Shown: positions 24,961 through 34,741, counted from the first letter of the stretch. The stretch: DNA of 53,393 bases from Clostridium pasteurianum BC1 (GCF_000389635.1 NC_021183.1:1-53393); one strand, 5' to 3'. Notes: generated by a model not told the origin, from the sequence alone. Program-made: numbers and translations.

Positions 24961-26762
24961 TGACAACTATAGATTATCGAAAAGAAAAACTTCTCAATAA
25001 AGTTAATAATAAAAATGATACTGAAAAAGATATATTTTTTAGAATATTGCATTATTTTTTGCCTTATTGGAAATCAATGATTATAATACTCTTTACAATA
25101 ATATCAACATCTATCTTAAATATTGTACAACCTATCTTTACAAAAGACATTATTGATATTGCATTACCAAAAAAGAATATAAGATTACTGTTAACATATA
25201 TTTTATTATCATTTGGAACTCTACTTATTTCTAGTTTGGTTTCGGTTGGGCAGAGTTATTTAAATACATTCATTTCAAAAAATATTATTCGAGATTTACG
25301 TTCTGATATGTATGAAAACTTACAAAGTATGTCTATTAAATTCTTCACTAATGTAAAATCTGGTGAAATCACCTCAAGAATTAATAATGACATAGGAGGA
25401 ATTGAAGGAATATTTTCAAATACATTTATACAAGTTATACAAGGTGTTTTTTCATTTGTAACAATATCTTTAACTTTATTTTTCATGAATTGGAAATTAG
25501 CAATTATAAGTATTATTTCAGTACCAATCTTTTTAATTCCTTCTAAAAAGGTTGGTAGAAAAAGACTTGCGATAGCAACTGAAACTCAAGTGAAACTTGC
25601 AGAGTTAACAAACATCATTACAGAAACATTAAATATTAGTGGTATTATGCTTATGAACCTTTTTAATATAGAAAAAGAGAAGAATAAAGAATTTGAAAAA
25701 ATAAATGAGGATGTAACTAAATTGCAGATTCGTGAAACAATAGTAGGCCGCTGGTTTATTATGACCATTAAAATTTTATCTTCACTTACTCCATTATTGA
25801 TTTATCTTTTTGGAGGACTTATCTTAATAAAATATAATAATATTAGCATTGGTGAAATTGTTATGTTTGTTACATTAGTTACTAACTTGTATTCTCCAGT
25901 TAACACATTTTCTAATATACATGTTGACCTAGTAAGAGCTACGGCACTTTTTAAAAGAATATTCCAATATTTAGATCTAAAAAGTGACATAGCTGACTCA
26001 TCAAGTTCAAAAATCATAACTAATATAAAGGGGAATATTGAATTTAAACATGTAAATTTTTCATATACAAAGAAAAGTAACACTCTTATAGATATAAACT
26101 TTAAAATTGAATCAGGTCAAACAGTTGCTTTTGTAGGCGCAAGTGGTGCTGGCAAAACAACAATTTCATATCTTCTTCCACGCCTTTATGATGTTGATAG
26201 TGGTTCTATATTTATTGATGGTATAGATGTTAAAGATTTTACTCTTACTTCTCTTCGTAGTCACATTGGTATGGTTACGCAAGATACATTCCTTTTTAAT
26301 ACTACAATAAAAGACAACTTACTTTTTGCAAAATCACATGCAACTGACCAAGAAATAATATCTGTTTGCAAAGCTGCTAATATACATGATTTTATCATTT
26401 CACTTCCAGATGGATATAATACAATTGTGGGTGAACGAGGAATTAAATTATCTGGTGGTGAAAAACAACGTTTATCTATCGCTAGAACACTACTAAAAAA
26501 ACCTAGTGTAATTATTTTTGATGAAGCTACTTCTGCATTAGATTCTAATTCAGAATCATTAATTAAAAAAACAATTGATCCTATTTTAAAATCTTGTACA
26601 AGTTTAATTATAGCTCATAGGCTTTCAACCATTATATCTGCAGATATAATTTTTGTGCTTAAAGATGGTAGAATTATTGAATATGGAAATCACTTAGAAT
26701 TATTGAAAAAATGTAGTGTATATAAAGATTTATATGATAAACAATTTAGACTACAGAATTAA
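24961..26762 (+). CDS. ABC exporter, fused permease-ATPase
   Basis: 600 residues from the ATG preceded by GTGGGAGGATACT; the frame is open further upstream but overlaps the glycosyltransferase. Six membrane spans (about 45-310) precede an ATPase domain with Walker A GASGAGKTT, signature LSGGEKQRL, Walker B VIIFDEATSALD and switch His in IIAHRLST. There is no N-terminal C39 peptidase domain, so leader removal must be done elsewhere, consistent with the S8 protease in the cluster. It is the likely peptide exporter and may also give self-protection. Confidence 0.88.
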
Positions 26763-26794
26763 ACTAGTTTAGTTTTATATTTTATGAGGAACTA

Positions 26795-26830
26795 AAATCT
26801 TTGTGCCAAAAATTAGCACAAAGATTTTTT
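26795..26830 (+). terminator. Rho-independent terminator of the exporter operon
   Basis: AAATCTTTGTGC (26795-26806) pairs with GCACAAAGATTT (26816-26827), followed by a T-run. A group II intron 5' end starts eight bases later. Confidence 0.85.
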
Positions 26831-26837
26831 AACTATA

Positions 26838-27313
26838 GTGTGCCCAGCATGGGCGCAATCTAATGGGTGAAAGTCCCAAGCGCGGGTTGATAGTGCCAAG
26901 TGCATAGCTTAAGACAAGGGTGTCCACTGTGAGGTGGAATCTGAAGGAAGTCGGCGGCAAAACTCTGGTCTGACGGACAGAAACTACATATAAGGCATAT
27001 GTCTGTGGGTAAGTTTGCTATACAAAACAAAGCCCTAAACTATCCGAAACAGGCGGTGTAAATGTAGCAGATAGATGGAGTGAAAGATTGCGTTCTTACC
27101 TGGGGAGATCTTAGATTTATGTTGCGGAAATGGATTTTGAAACAATAACCTTTACAGAGATGTAAAGCTGAAATCTGAGAAGTCAGCAGATGTCATATTA
27201 GTAGAAGTGTCATGAGACTTCTATGAAGGACTGAACAATAGGAGGTTTTGAAACTTTGGAAAACACAAAGAAATGTGATAACAGCAGACAACTTCATAAT
27301 GAAGGTTACCTAC
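26838..27313 (+). mobile_element. Group II intron fragment, 5' ribozyme half and start of its ORF
   Basis: Begins GTGTGCCCAGCATGGGCGCA, a GUGYG intron start, and runs through a G-rich, highly structured stretch (GGGTGAAAGTCCC, AAGGAAGTCGGCGGCAAAAC) that reads as domains I-IV. At about 27245 GGAGG precedes a TTG start reading LENTKKCDNSRQLHNEGYLQ, a typical intron-protein N terminus, but the frame stops after 22 codons at TAA. The 3' half is missing. The insertion site is just past a terminator hairpin, a known habit of some bacterial intron classes; the RNA type differs from introns A1 and B. Confidence 0.7.
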
Positions 27314-27569
27314 AATGTGCATAATATAAAAATGTTAATTCAATTAGGAATCTTTATACCTATAATATGGGTTGCAACAAGAAATATATTATTTTCTAGA
27401 AAAAGAGATGAACGAGAAATTTTAGCATTATTTAAATCATTAAAAACAACCGTAATATCTGCGGTATTTGTAATAGGATTAATAATAATTTTAAATTTAT
27501 TGAATGGAACCACTTCAATACCAATTATGTATATCTTTATAATTGCATTAGTTTGTTGTGTTTATTTAG
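27314..27569 (+). pseudogene. Membrane-protein fragment
   Basis: The open frame continuing from the intron fragment reads MLIQLGIFIPIIWVATRNIL and two further hydrophobic spans (TTVISAVFVIGLIIILNLL, PIMYIFIIALVCCVYLG). It has no start signals of its own and ends where a Tn3-like GGGGTAGCTCCA and an IS231-like end begin (27569-27581). An internal fragment of an unidentified integral membrane protein. Confidence 0.4.
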
Positions 27570-27580
27570 GGGTAGCTCCA

Positions 27581-28161
27581 CATAGCCATCAAGCTAAGTC
27601 ATATTAAATAGTATTTAGTTCTGAATAAGCACTATATTTTACCAATAATTCTTTCTTTTCATAAGATTCAATGGTGTATTGTAAGAGTACATTATTATTT
27701 CAACGATTTTATGGTACACCAAAAAAACCACGTATACAGTGGAAATTTTTAAGATTTTATTTAGTCGGTTTATGCAGCAACTTCAACTATCCCTGATGTT
27801 TTTTTATAACAAATTCCAAGAATATCAAAAACAGTTTTCTTGTCCTTTCTATGAGATTTAAGACCGTTCTTAACTATATTTTTAAATACTAATTTTAAGG
27901 TATTGAAAGTCTCATTAGGAAATTTTATAAGTTCAAAGTATAGTCTTCCAATATATTCATGAACTATCTCTGAAACTTTCATTTCACTGACTTCAAGCTC
28001 TTTATTTTCTAAAACTAAAGTCCTCATCTTAAATATTACAGCAGAGCTGACGAGTAGCAGAATAAGTTTGCCATAAAGCTGACATTGAAACCGTTCTATT
28101 TTAACTGGCTTAACGCCATGTATATGAAATATAGATTTCCATGTTTTAAAAATTATTTGTA
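27581..28161 (-). mobile_element. IS231-like element remnant, second subtype
   Basis: The terminal repeat CATAGCCATCAAGCTAAG begins at 27581, with the Tn3-like flank GGGTAGCTCCA in front. The first 120 bp equal 4677-4796. Inside is the transposase 3' end (27770-28161). The rest of the element is displaced by group II intron A2 at 28162. Confidence 0.8.
27770..28161 (-). pseudogene. IS231-like transposase, C-terminal fragment
   Basis: About 130 residues, IIFKTWKSIFHIHGVKPVKIERFQCQLYGKLI in two stretches, clearly aligned to the end of the 473-residue transposase at 5005-6426 but diverged, so a distinct subtype. The catalytic Y-R-E part of the signature is just upstream of the break; the K is retained. 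It is the 3' exon of intron A2. Confidence 0.8.
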
Positions 28162-28231
28162 GGATAAGCAACACCACGCCTTTCTTAATTACTTAAGTAG
28201 GTTTTGATGTACTCTCCACCGAACCGTACGT

Positions 28232-29858
28232 CAGACTGTCTAACAATTAGTTTTTATACTGTTAATGATAAATTTTATCAGAACTATAAGTTTTACATTT
28301 TTCAGTTTTAGCAATTTAAGCTTTTTTTTAGCCAATTACCTTATGGATAATTGGCTGAATTTCTCAATCAGTATCGGCACCGTAAGAATATTTATTATAC
28401 GTTTTAAATTATAGGCAACAAAAATAGAGGCGGCCTCAGCATTAACCGATTCCAATCCTTTGCGTAGAAAATATGTATATCCCAACGTTCGTTTCACAGT
28501 TCCAAATGGATGCTCCACAATGCATTGTCTTTTTTTATAGATATTGTTATTCCTATGTGTTATTTCAGCTACTTGATCTAGTAATTCCTCAAATTCCCAA
28601 CGTTGAATATTTCGTCCTTCTTTTGCTGTGGTACATAGACTTTTTTTAGAACATTCTTTGCAGCTTTTACATTTGTATCGCTTGTACCTTATTCCATTTT
28701 TTGAGCTATATTCTGAGAAAGCAAGATCATTTCCTTCTGGACAAATGTAAGTATCTGTATTTTCTTTATATTTGAAATTCTCTTTTCTATATTCATTTTG
28801 TCCAGTTGTATTATTGGACTTTGATTTTTTTATATACAAAATTGCTTTTTTATCTAAACATTTTTTTATTTCTTCAGCATTATAATATCCTGTATCTGCA
28901 AGAACTTTCAATTTTCTTTTTCTCAATAAGGACTTTGCTCTTAAAGTCATATTTGAAAGTTGATTTAAATCATTTATATCATTTACTACATCGCAATCTA
29001 CAATTAATTTATTTTTGCTATCAACTGAAGTCTGGACATTGTAGCAAACCTCAAATTTCCCATTGTTTTTCATCCCACGTGCATCACTGTCTGTTTTACA
29101 AATTTGGCTAATTTTTTGATCTTTCATTTCCTTTTTTTGTTGTTCATATGCTTCTTTCATTTGTTTATAGGACTCAATTTTTGATTGTAAATCTGCTACA
29201 TTTTTATTCGATATTGCATTATTCAAATTTTCAGCAGCATCATTGGATTCTATCTGTTTTAAATATTCTTCGATTTTTTCTTCTACATATTCAATCTTTT
29301 TTTGGAGCACTGATTCGGTTATATAATTGTGCTTGCTATTTTGAGCCTTTAACTTAGTTCCATCTATAGCTATTAGTTTTCCATCAATTAAACCCCAGCC
29401 TTTTAATAATAATGTAAATTCTTTAAGTACATTTCTAAAGGCTTTCTTATTATCTTTAATAAAAGCAGAAATAGTTCCATGGTCAGGCTTTAATGAATTA
29501 AGTAGCCACATTACTTCTATATTTCTTCCAGTCTCTCTTTCTAATTTTCTAGAAGACCTAATTCCATTCATATATCCGTAAACATGTAATTTAAGCAATA
29601 CTTTACGATCATAAGGACATTGACCTTGCTTATTTGAATCATAAACAACAAATCCAAGTTTCTTTAAGTTTAATGAATTTACAAATGCATCAATAATTCT
29701 AATTGGATTATCATTTTCAATAAAATCATCTAATGACGTAACCAAATAAGTAGTTTGATTTCTATCAACACCTGCCAAATAAGCCATAATCAACAACCTT
29801 TCTTTTCTTTAATATTCTATCTTAATTATACTACTTATTGGCATTGTTAGACAGCCTG
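28232..29858 (-). mobile_element. IS1182-family insertion sequence in intron domain V
   Basis: Terminal repeats CAGACTGTCTAACAAT (28232) and CAGGCTGTCTAACAAT (complement, ending 29858) differ at one position. A 4-bp target duplication, ACGT, is seen at 28228-28231 and 29859-29862. The element is 1627 bp with one intact transposase gene. The duplication shows this is an original, unrearranged insertion event. Confidence 0.9.
28336..29796 (-). CDS. IS1182-family transposase
   Basis: 486 residues, intact. N-terminal VDRNQTTYLVTSLDDFIENDNPIR, the acidic catalytic IAIDGTKLKAQNSKHNY, LADTGYYNAEEIKKC, a zinc-like Cys cluster CKSCKECSKKSLC and the C-terminal IVEHPFGTVKRTLGYTYFLRKG (E of the DDE triad) are all family hallmarks. 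MAYLAGVDRNQ may be the true start, three codons in. Unrelated in detail to the second IS1182-family enzyme at 46369-47799. Confidence 0.92.
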   Translation of the reverse strand: MLIMAYLAGVDRNQTTYLVTSLDDFIENDNPIRIIDAFVNSLNLKKLGFVVYDSNKQGQCPYDRKVLLKLHVYGYMNGIRSSRKLERETGRNIEVMWLLNSLKPDHGTISAFIKDNKKAFRNVLKEFTLLLKGWGLIDGKLIAIDGTKLKAQNSKHNYITESVLQKKIEYVEEKIEEYLKQIESNDAAENLNNAISNKNVADLQSKIESYKQMKEAYEQQKKEMKDQKISQICKTDSDARGMKNNGKFEVCYNVQTSVDSKNKLIVDCDVVNDINDLNQLSNMTLRAKSLLRKRKLKVLADTGYYNAEEIKKCLDKKAILYIKKSKSNNTTGQNEYRKENFKYKENTDTYICPEGNDLAFSEYSSKNGIRYKRYKCKSCKECSKKSLCTTAKEGRNIQRWEFEELLDQVAEITHRNNNIYKKRQCIVEHPFGTVKRTLGYTYFLRKGLESVNAEAASIFVAYNLKRIINILTVPILIEKFSQLSIR

Positions 29859-29893
29859 ACGTACACCTTCCAGCGTATACGGCTCTCCACTTA

Positions 29894-30777
29894 TCAATCT
29901 AACAATCCTAAGTGTAAATTCTGATGACACTCTAAACATAATACTAACGTTTTCCTATTTTTAGCTATCATTACTTTTTCCCATTTCTTCATTCCACTTA
30001 AACTTTTAAGCTTTCTTACGTGGTGCACTTCAATGTTTTTTGAAGCTTTGAAACACCACTCACACTTGTTTTTAAGCAACCTTGAAATTAAACTTCTAGG
30101 TGTAAAATATTTCTCATATGTAGGGACTTTATCAATACCTTTATCTTTAGTAGCAAAGTTTTTTCTTTTAAATCCACCATTGTAGAAAGGAAGAATATTA
30201 TAGCCTTTTTTTGAAATGTACCTAATTGCAAATTTTCCATTGCAGTTGAACTTTTTTCTAATTTTATGGACGGAAGATTCATATTTTGCTGCAAAAGTTT
30301 TATACATACTGTATTCCATAACATATTTAAATCTATGCACCATACTAGCGTTATTAGCAATACTATAATAATTATACAGTCCTACTATTTCACTATTATA
30401 CTGCTTTAAAATCTCAATATCTGGCATATCTTTCAAGTATCCTCTACGTATAGGTTCCCATATTTCTTTTCCATTAGCATCCTTATTGATTTTAAGGGCT
30501 TTATAATCCATTAATTTCTTTTGCCATTTATCCCTTGGCATTATAAGTTTAACTCTGTTGTAAAAATACCTTCCGATGACACCTTTTTTGTTCTTAATTG
30601 TATTTGTTCTTCTATCAACTGTAATATCAAAACCAAGAAATCTAGCTTTGTTACTAGAGTTAGTAATTAGCGTTTTTTCTTCTGACATCTTTAGTTTGAG
30701 TTTATTTTCTAGGAAGTTACTAATATCTAACTTTATAGATATAGCATCCACTCTACTTCCTATTACTCCGACAAGAA
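29894..30777 (-). CDS. ltrA: Group II intron A2 reverse transcriptase/maturase C-terminal half with HNH domain
   Basis: Begins directly after the missing YADD as LLVGVIGSRVDAISIKLDI, followed by MSEEKTLITNSSNKARFLGFDI, the maturase X domain (EIVGLYNYYSIANN), and an HNH endonuclease (CEWCFKASKNIEVHHVRKL ... CLECHQNLH). Eight further codons up to 30802 belong to intron B. The N-terminal RT palm is absent from the window, so no active protein can be formed even if intron B were spliced. It is a different lineage from the HNH-less enzymes of introns A1 and B. Confidence 0.8.
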
Positions 30778-31840
30778 GGCAAGTAGACCAAGGGAATCTC
30801 ACCCTTAGTCTCTCTCAGAACCGGACTTGAACCTCTCAGCTCATCCGGCTCCCATCATCCAGCCGTAGGCAGAATTCCCATTTGCCAATGTGCAAATAAC
30901 TTTGGCAATTGCTTAGCAATTCTTCCCATCCATCTTTCTGCTCTTGTTCTGTGTCTTTGTAATTTCTTATATTTTCTTCTAGCCCAATGAACTAATGCTT
31001 TATTCATATGACGCAGAACTGTGTATAGCGCTGATTTGTAAAAGCATCCATAATAGTTTATCCACCCTCTTATAACCGGATTAAACATAATAGCTATATC
31101 TATTATTTCCTTATCTGGTTTCAGATGTATCCTCCAATTTCTTATAACTTGCCTCATTGCTTTGCAAGCTTTATTACTGGCTGCCGGTAAGAAACTTATA
31201 AAGTATTTGCCATACTTGTTCTTAGACCTTCTCGGTCTAAAGGTATATCCAAGAAAATCAAACTTTGTTATTGGATAATTCCCACGCCTGTCGTCATCTT
31301 TACAGTACACTATTTGTGTTTTCTCCGGATGTAGCTCTAATGCGCATTGTTTAAACCTTTGGTTTAATTTTATCAATAGATTATCAGCTTCATATTTTGT
31401 TTTGCAGTGTGCTACCGCATCATCTGCATAACGTGCCCATGGATTGCTTGGAAAATTAATTTCCATCCATTTATCGAAGGTATAGTGTAGAAAAAGATTC
31501 GCTAAGACCGGACTAATCACCGAGCCTTGAGGGGTCCCAGATGTTCTCGTTATTATGCTACCATCCTTATCTTGAAGTGGCGCTGTTAGCCATCTTTCAA
31601 TATAAAGCAGTATCCATGTACAGTTAGTATGTTTTCTTACAGCTTTCATTAGTAGCTCATGGTTGATGTTATCAAACAGACCTTTGATATCAAACTCAAG
31701 AACCCAGTTATATCTCCAGCATCTTTTTCTTACTATTGCAATTGCATCAATTGCAGATTTCATTGGTCTATACCCATAAGAGTCTGGATGAAATATTGGT
31801 TCTACTTTTGGTTCAAAGTGTATCTTTACTACCATTTGAG
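30778..31840 (-). mobile_element. Group II intron B, copy 2, truncated by IS3
   Basis: The 1063 bp appear identical to 8241-9303 wherever I compared them, including domain V/VI and the 3' end CTACTTGCC. Identity starts exactly at 30778, defining the intron 3' boundary. The 5' ribozyme domains and first 90 residues of the maturase are lost at the IS3 end (31841). The host site is again the codon after YADD, this time in the intron A2 enzyme. Confidence 0.9.
30855..31835 (-). pseudogene. ltrA: Intron B maturase copy 2, N-terminally truncated
   Basis: 326 residues, equal to residues about 90-415 of the protein at 8318-9565, from MVVKIHFEPKVEPIFHPDSY to the end. YADD and the X domain remain but RT blocks 1-2 are gone, so the protein should be inactive; the apparent ATG is an internal Met codon. 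Confidence 0.88.
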
Positions 31841-31901
31841 TGGTGCTATGTCAATAAAAAGTACAAATTAAAATGAGAAAGTTCTAATTAACTTCCATAT
31901 T

Positions 31902-32812
31902 TTAACTTGCCATTGACATACTAAGTTCCTTGACTTTTTCATATGTTTTTTCAAACTCATTTGGTGACATATAATTGCAGTGACTATGAATTCTTGTAGT
32001 ATTATAAAACGTTTCAATGTATTCAAATACAAGAATATAAGCATGACGATAATTTTTAATTCTAAAACGATTTATCCATTCACGTTTAATAATTGCGTGG
32101 AAAGATTCAATACATGCATTATCCCATGGAAAAGCTTTCTTGGAATAACTAAGTATCATTTTTGAAGCAGCCTTTTGATATTCTTTTGATATATACTGAC
32201 TGCCCCTGTCACTGTGTATAATAACTGGGTTAGCAAGTTTTCTATTTTTCTTAGCTTTATTAATTGTGTCAATAACACATGAGACAGCTAAAGTTTCCGT
32301 AAGCGTCCAAGCTATAATTTTTCGAGAGTATAAATCCATGATGCTTGTAAGGTATACAAAACCTGCATTAGTCCAAAGATATGTAATATCTGTGCACCAT
32401 ACTGCGTTTGGTGCAGATGAATTAAATTGCTCATTTAGAACGTTTTCTAGTTTGCTGCTGAAATCAGAATCCTTTGTAGTAACGGTATATGGTTTTACAT
32501 ATTGAGCTTTAATGCCAAGCTCCTTCATGTATTTCCCAACTGTACGTTCTGATATTTTTTCACCAGCTTTTTGTTTTCTTTTGTGATTTTAGGAGCACCA
32601 TAATTTTGGTGGGATTGATCATAGACTTCCTTAATTTTTTCCTTTACAATTTCTTTTCTCTTTTGTTGATTTGAAGGTAGGCGATGCAGCCATGAATTAT
32701 ACCCTGAACGTGAAACGCCTAATATACGAAGCATTCCGTTGACAGAAACTTGGCGTTTCCACTTGAGGTCTTCACATTTATCTTGGACTTCAAGATATAT
32801 TGCTTCTGTCAC
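31902..32812 (-). pseudogene. IS3 transposase OrfB with an internal frameshift
   Basis: The two reading frames 32525-32812 and 31902-32528 together make an IS3 OrfB. The first has the HTH_21 region (VNGMLRILGVSRSGYNSWLHR, HQNYGAPKITKE). The second has the DDE integrase core (VWCTDITYLWT, IHSDRGSQYIS, AFPWDNACIESFHAIIKREW). Near 32570, in an A-rich run, a one-base change shifts frame: KAGEKISERTVGKYMKELG is readable only across it. Programmed shifting normally occurs between OrfA and OrfB, not here, so this is a mutation or a sequencing error in a homopolymer. Confidence 0.82.
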
Positions 32813-33093
32813 TTTCCCAGAATGCTTATGGCTTTTTTTAATACATCAAGAGCATCCTTTGTATCACGAAGTTCACGCTTTAATCGTGCAATTTCCTTTT
32901 GTTCATCACTGGAATAATTACCTGAACCTCGAACTTGAATACCATTTTCGCTTTTAGAATCTCTAATCCACTTTGACAAAGTGCTACCACCTATATCAAG
33001 GTTTTGAGCACAGCCTCTTACTCCAAGTTCTTTATGATCCATATAATATTTTACAGCATCTTCTTTGAACTGCTTGTCATGTTGTTTTTTCAT
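32809..33093 (-). CDS. IS3 transposase OrfA
   Basis: 94 residues, MKKQHDKQFKEDAVKYYMDH, a helix-turn-helix (GVRGCAQNLDIGGSTLSKWI) and a leucine-zipper-like coiled coil (EQKEIARLKRELRDTKDALDVLKKAI). Binds the IS ends. Its last codons overlap the orfB start by 4 bp. GGGGGAACTTAATC provides the ribosome site. Confidence 0.9.
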   Translation of the reverse strand: MKKQHDKQFKEDAVKYYMDHKELGVRGCAQNLDIGGSTLSKWIRDSKSENGIQVRGSGNYSSDEQKEIARLKRELRDTKDALDVLKKAISILGK

Positions 33094-33180
33094 GATTAAG
33101 TTCCCCCATCTCTTATATTTATTCTAAAACTTATTAGGAACTTTCTCAATTTCTCTTGTACTATTTTTATTCTAACACCA

Positions 33181-33644
33181 GTTTACCTATTCCTATGATG
33201 GAATTTTTCTTTGACACTACTCGTACTGTAATCAATATGATATTAAAAGGAACCTTAAAGCGTTTCCAGGATATTAAATTTGTTATTCCGCATGCTGGTG
33301 CATTTTTATCAATACTAGCTGATAGAATTGTTCCTGCTCTTCAAATTACACCTGACTCATTTGGAGATAATATAAAAAAAGAAGAAGATAGAATAGATGT
33401 ATTTGATGCTTTAAAAGGATTGTACTATGATATAGCCGGAGCTTGTCTACCTAGGCAATTAACTGATCTTTTACAAATTGTTGATGTTAATAATTTATTA
33501 TATGGCAGCGATTATCCATATACACCGGAAGTTGGATGCATTGCCTTAGCGGCTGCTTTAGATAAAACTGATTTGCTTACTGATGAACAACGTTGTGCTA
33601 TTTACCGGGATAATGCATTAAAATTATTTCCTCGCTTAAAGTAG
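33181..33644 (+). pseudogene. Amidohydrolase-2 family protein, C-terminal fragment
   Basis: From LPIPMMEFFFDTTRTVINMI through KFVIPHAGAFLSILADR to NLLYGSDYPYTPEVG this is the C-terminal half of an amidohydrolase of the 6-methylsalicylate/aminocarboxymuconate decarboxylase type; HAG and GSDYPY supply metal-binding His and Asp. The N-terminal half, including the HxH motif, was removed by the IS3 element; codons before 33181 belong to it. Confidence 0.8.
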
Positions 33645-33783
33645 GCCATAGCTGACTTATTTTAGGAATAAAGTTTGACCATTTCTAAATAATGCGATAT
33701 TTTAATTCGTAAATGATAGAGAACTTCTCACTGTAAGGTTATAGATACTGGTAATAAATAAAGTTGATTTAGGGGGAGCTTAA

Positions 33784-34554
33784 ATGAAAAAAGTAACTAT
33801 ATTTATCGGGAGCCAACGAAAACAGGCAACTTACCAAGCGGTGCAAGAATTTGAAAAGAATTTAAAGTCATACGCAGAAATCGAGTTTGAGTATGTTTTT
33901 CTTAAGGACTATCATATTGAATACTGTAAAGGTTGTAATTTATGTTTTAATAAAGGAGAAGAATATTGTCCCTTGAAAGATGACCGGGATTTATTGATCG
34001 AGAAAATGAATAATTCAGATGGGGTAGTTTTTGCTACACCCAATTATTCATTTCAGGTAACGGCGCTTATGAAGTGCTTAATGGACCGGTTGGCATTTAC
34101 CTTACACCGGCCACGTTTTTTCGGCAAAACCTTCACGGCTATTGTTACCCAAGGTATATTCGGAGGAGTATCTATCGAGAAGTACCTGGAAAGAATAGGA
34201 GGAAATTGGGGATTTTGCGTGACTAAAGGATGCTGTTTGACAGCATTAGAGCCCAGAACGGAGCTTGAACAGAGAAAAATATCAAAGAAAATTAAAAAGA
34301 CTTCTGTAAGATTTTTTAGAGAACTTATGCGTCCTGCGCCGTCGCCTCCTTCCTTTTTCAAGTTAATGGTTTTTAGATTAACTCGTACAAGCATGATGCT
34401 GATTCTGAATAAGAAGTACTATGATTATCGCTACTTTAAAGAAAAAGGCTGGTTTGAGTCTGATTATTATTATGATACTTCGTTAGGGTTTATTAAGAAG
34501 ATAGCAGGCAATTTCTTTGATTTTATAGGAAAAAGATTGGCTAAAAAAAGATAG
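33784..34554 (+). CDS. NAD(P)H-dependent FMN reductase-like flavoprotein
   Basis: 256 residues, start after AGGGGGAGCTTAA. The N-terminal 175 residues are a flavodoxin-like FMN reductase: FIGSQRKQATYQ phosphate loop, CKGCNLCFNKGEEYCPLKDD and the PNYSFQVTALMKCLMDR segment, both typical of iron-sulfur-flavoprotein-type oxidoreductases. The C-terminal 80 residues are basic and aromatic, possibly membrane-associated. It may have been paired with the truncated amidohydrolase upstream. Physiological substrate unknown. Confidence 0.8.
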   Translation: MKKVTIFIGSQRKQATYQAVQEFEKNLKSYAEIEFEYVFLKDYHIEYCKGCNLCFNKGEEYCPLKDDRDLLIEKMNNSDGVVFATPNYSFQVTALMKCLMDRLAFTLHRPRFFGKTFTAIVTQGIFGGVSIEKYLERIGGNWGFCVTKGCCLTALEPRTELEQRKISKKIKKTSVRFFRELMRPAPSPPSFFKLMVFRLTRTSMMLILNKKYYDYRYFKEKGWFESDYYYDTSLGFIKKIAGNFFDFIGKRLAKKR

Positions 34555-34639
34555 GACAACTGACATTGTGCAATTGAAGCAATAACCGTAAATACACATA
34601 TAGGATACACCTTCAGTATACTCTATTTTTCTTTTATAT

Positions 34640-34740
34640 GGTCAATTACCAGCATAGCTGTCACCAAGTACACAAGTAAAAAGTAAAATTGAAAACGCAG
34701 TGATGTAAAAGACCTGACATAGATATGCATTTCTGTGGTC
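34640..34740 (+). repeat. One-ended remnant of the miniature element family
   Basis: GGTCAATTACCAGCATAGCT, then GTCACCAAGTACACAAGTAA and TATGCATTTCT line up with the left 90 bp of the copy at 18159 with scattered differences. The opposite end is not found; another repeated block begins at about 34740. Confidence 0.55.
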
Positions 34741-34741
34741 T

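Larger units (their letters stand above)
28162..30777 (-). mobile_element. Group II intron A2, 3' half, disrupted by IS1182 and intron B
   Basis: Minus strand, starting inside its reverse-transcriptase gene (30777, junction with intron B), then the maturase/HNH C terminus, domain V split by an IS1182 element, and a 3' end reading GTTGCTTATCC at 28162. Domain V reassembles as GAGCCGTATACGC... GTACGTACGGTTC once the IS and one ACGT duplicate are removed. The 5' half of the intron is missing, lost at the IS3 insertion. It is inserted in an IS231-like transposase gene. Confidence 0.75.
31841..33180 (-). mobile_element. IS3-family insertion sequence
   Basis: Ends TGGTGCTATGTCAATAAAAA (31841) and, inward from 33180, TGGTGTTAGAATAAAAATAG are imperfect inverted repeats with TG/CA termini, and GAGAAAGTTC follows inside both. 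Two overlapping genes, orfA and orfB, occupy it. The outer flanks (TGAG and GTTT) do not match; on the left is intron B, on the right an amidohydrolase fragment, so a deletion or recombination followed insertion. Confidence 0.85.

Noticed and set aside
30088-30360. 90-codon minus-strand ORF inside the intron A2 maturase
   Set aside because: Alternative frame of the maturase gene with no ribosome site or recognisable domain.
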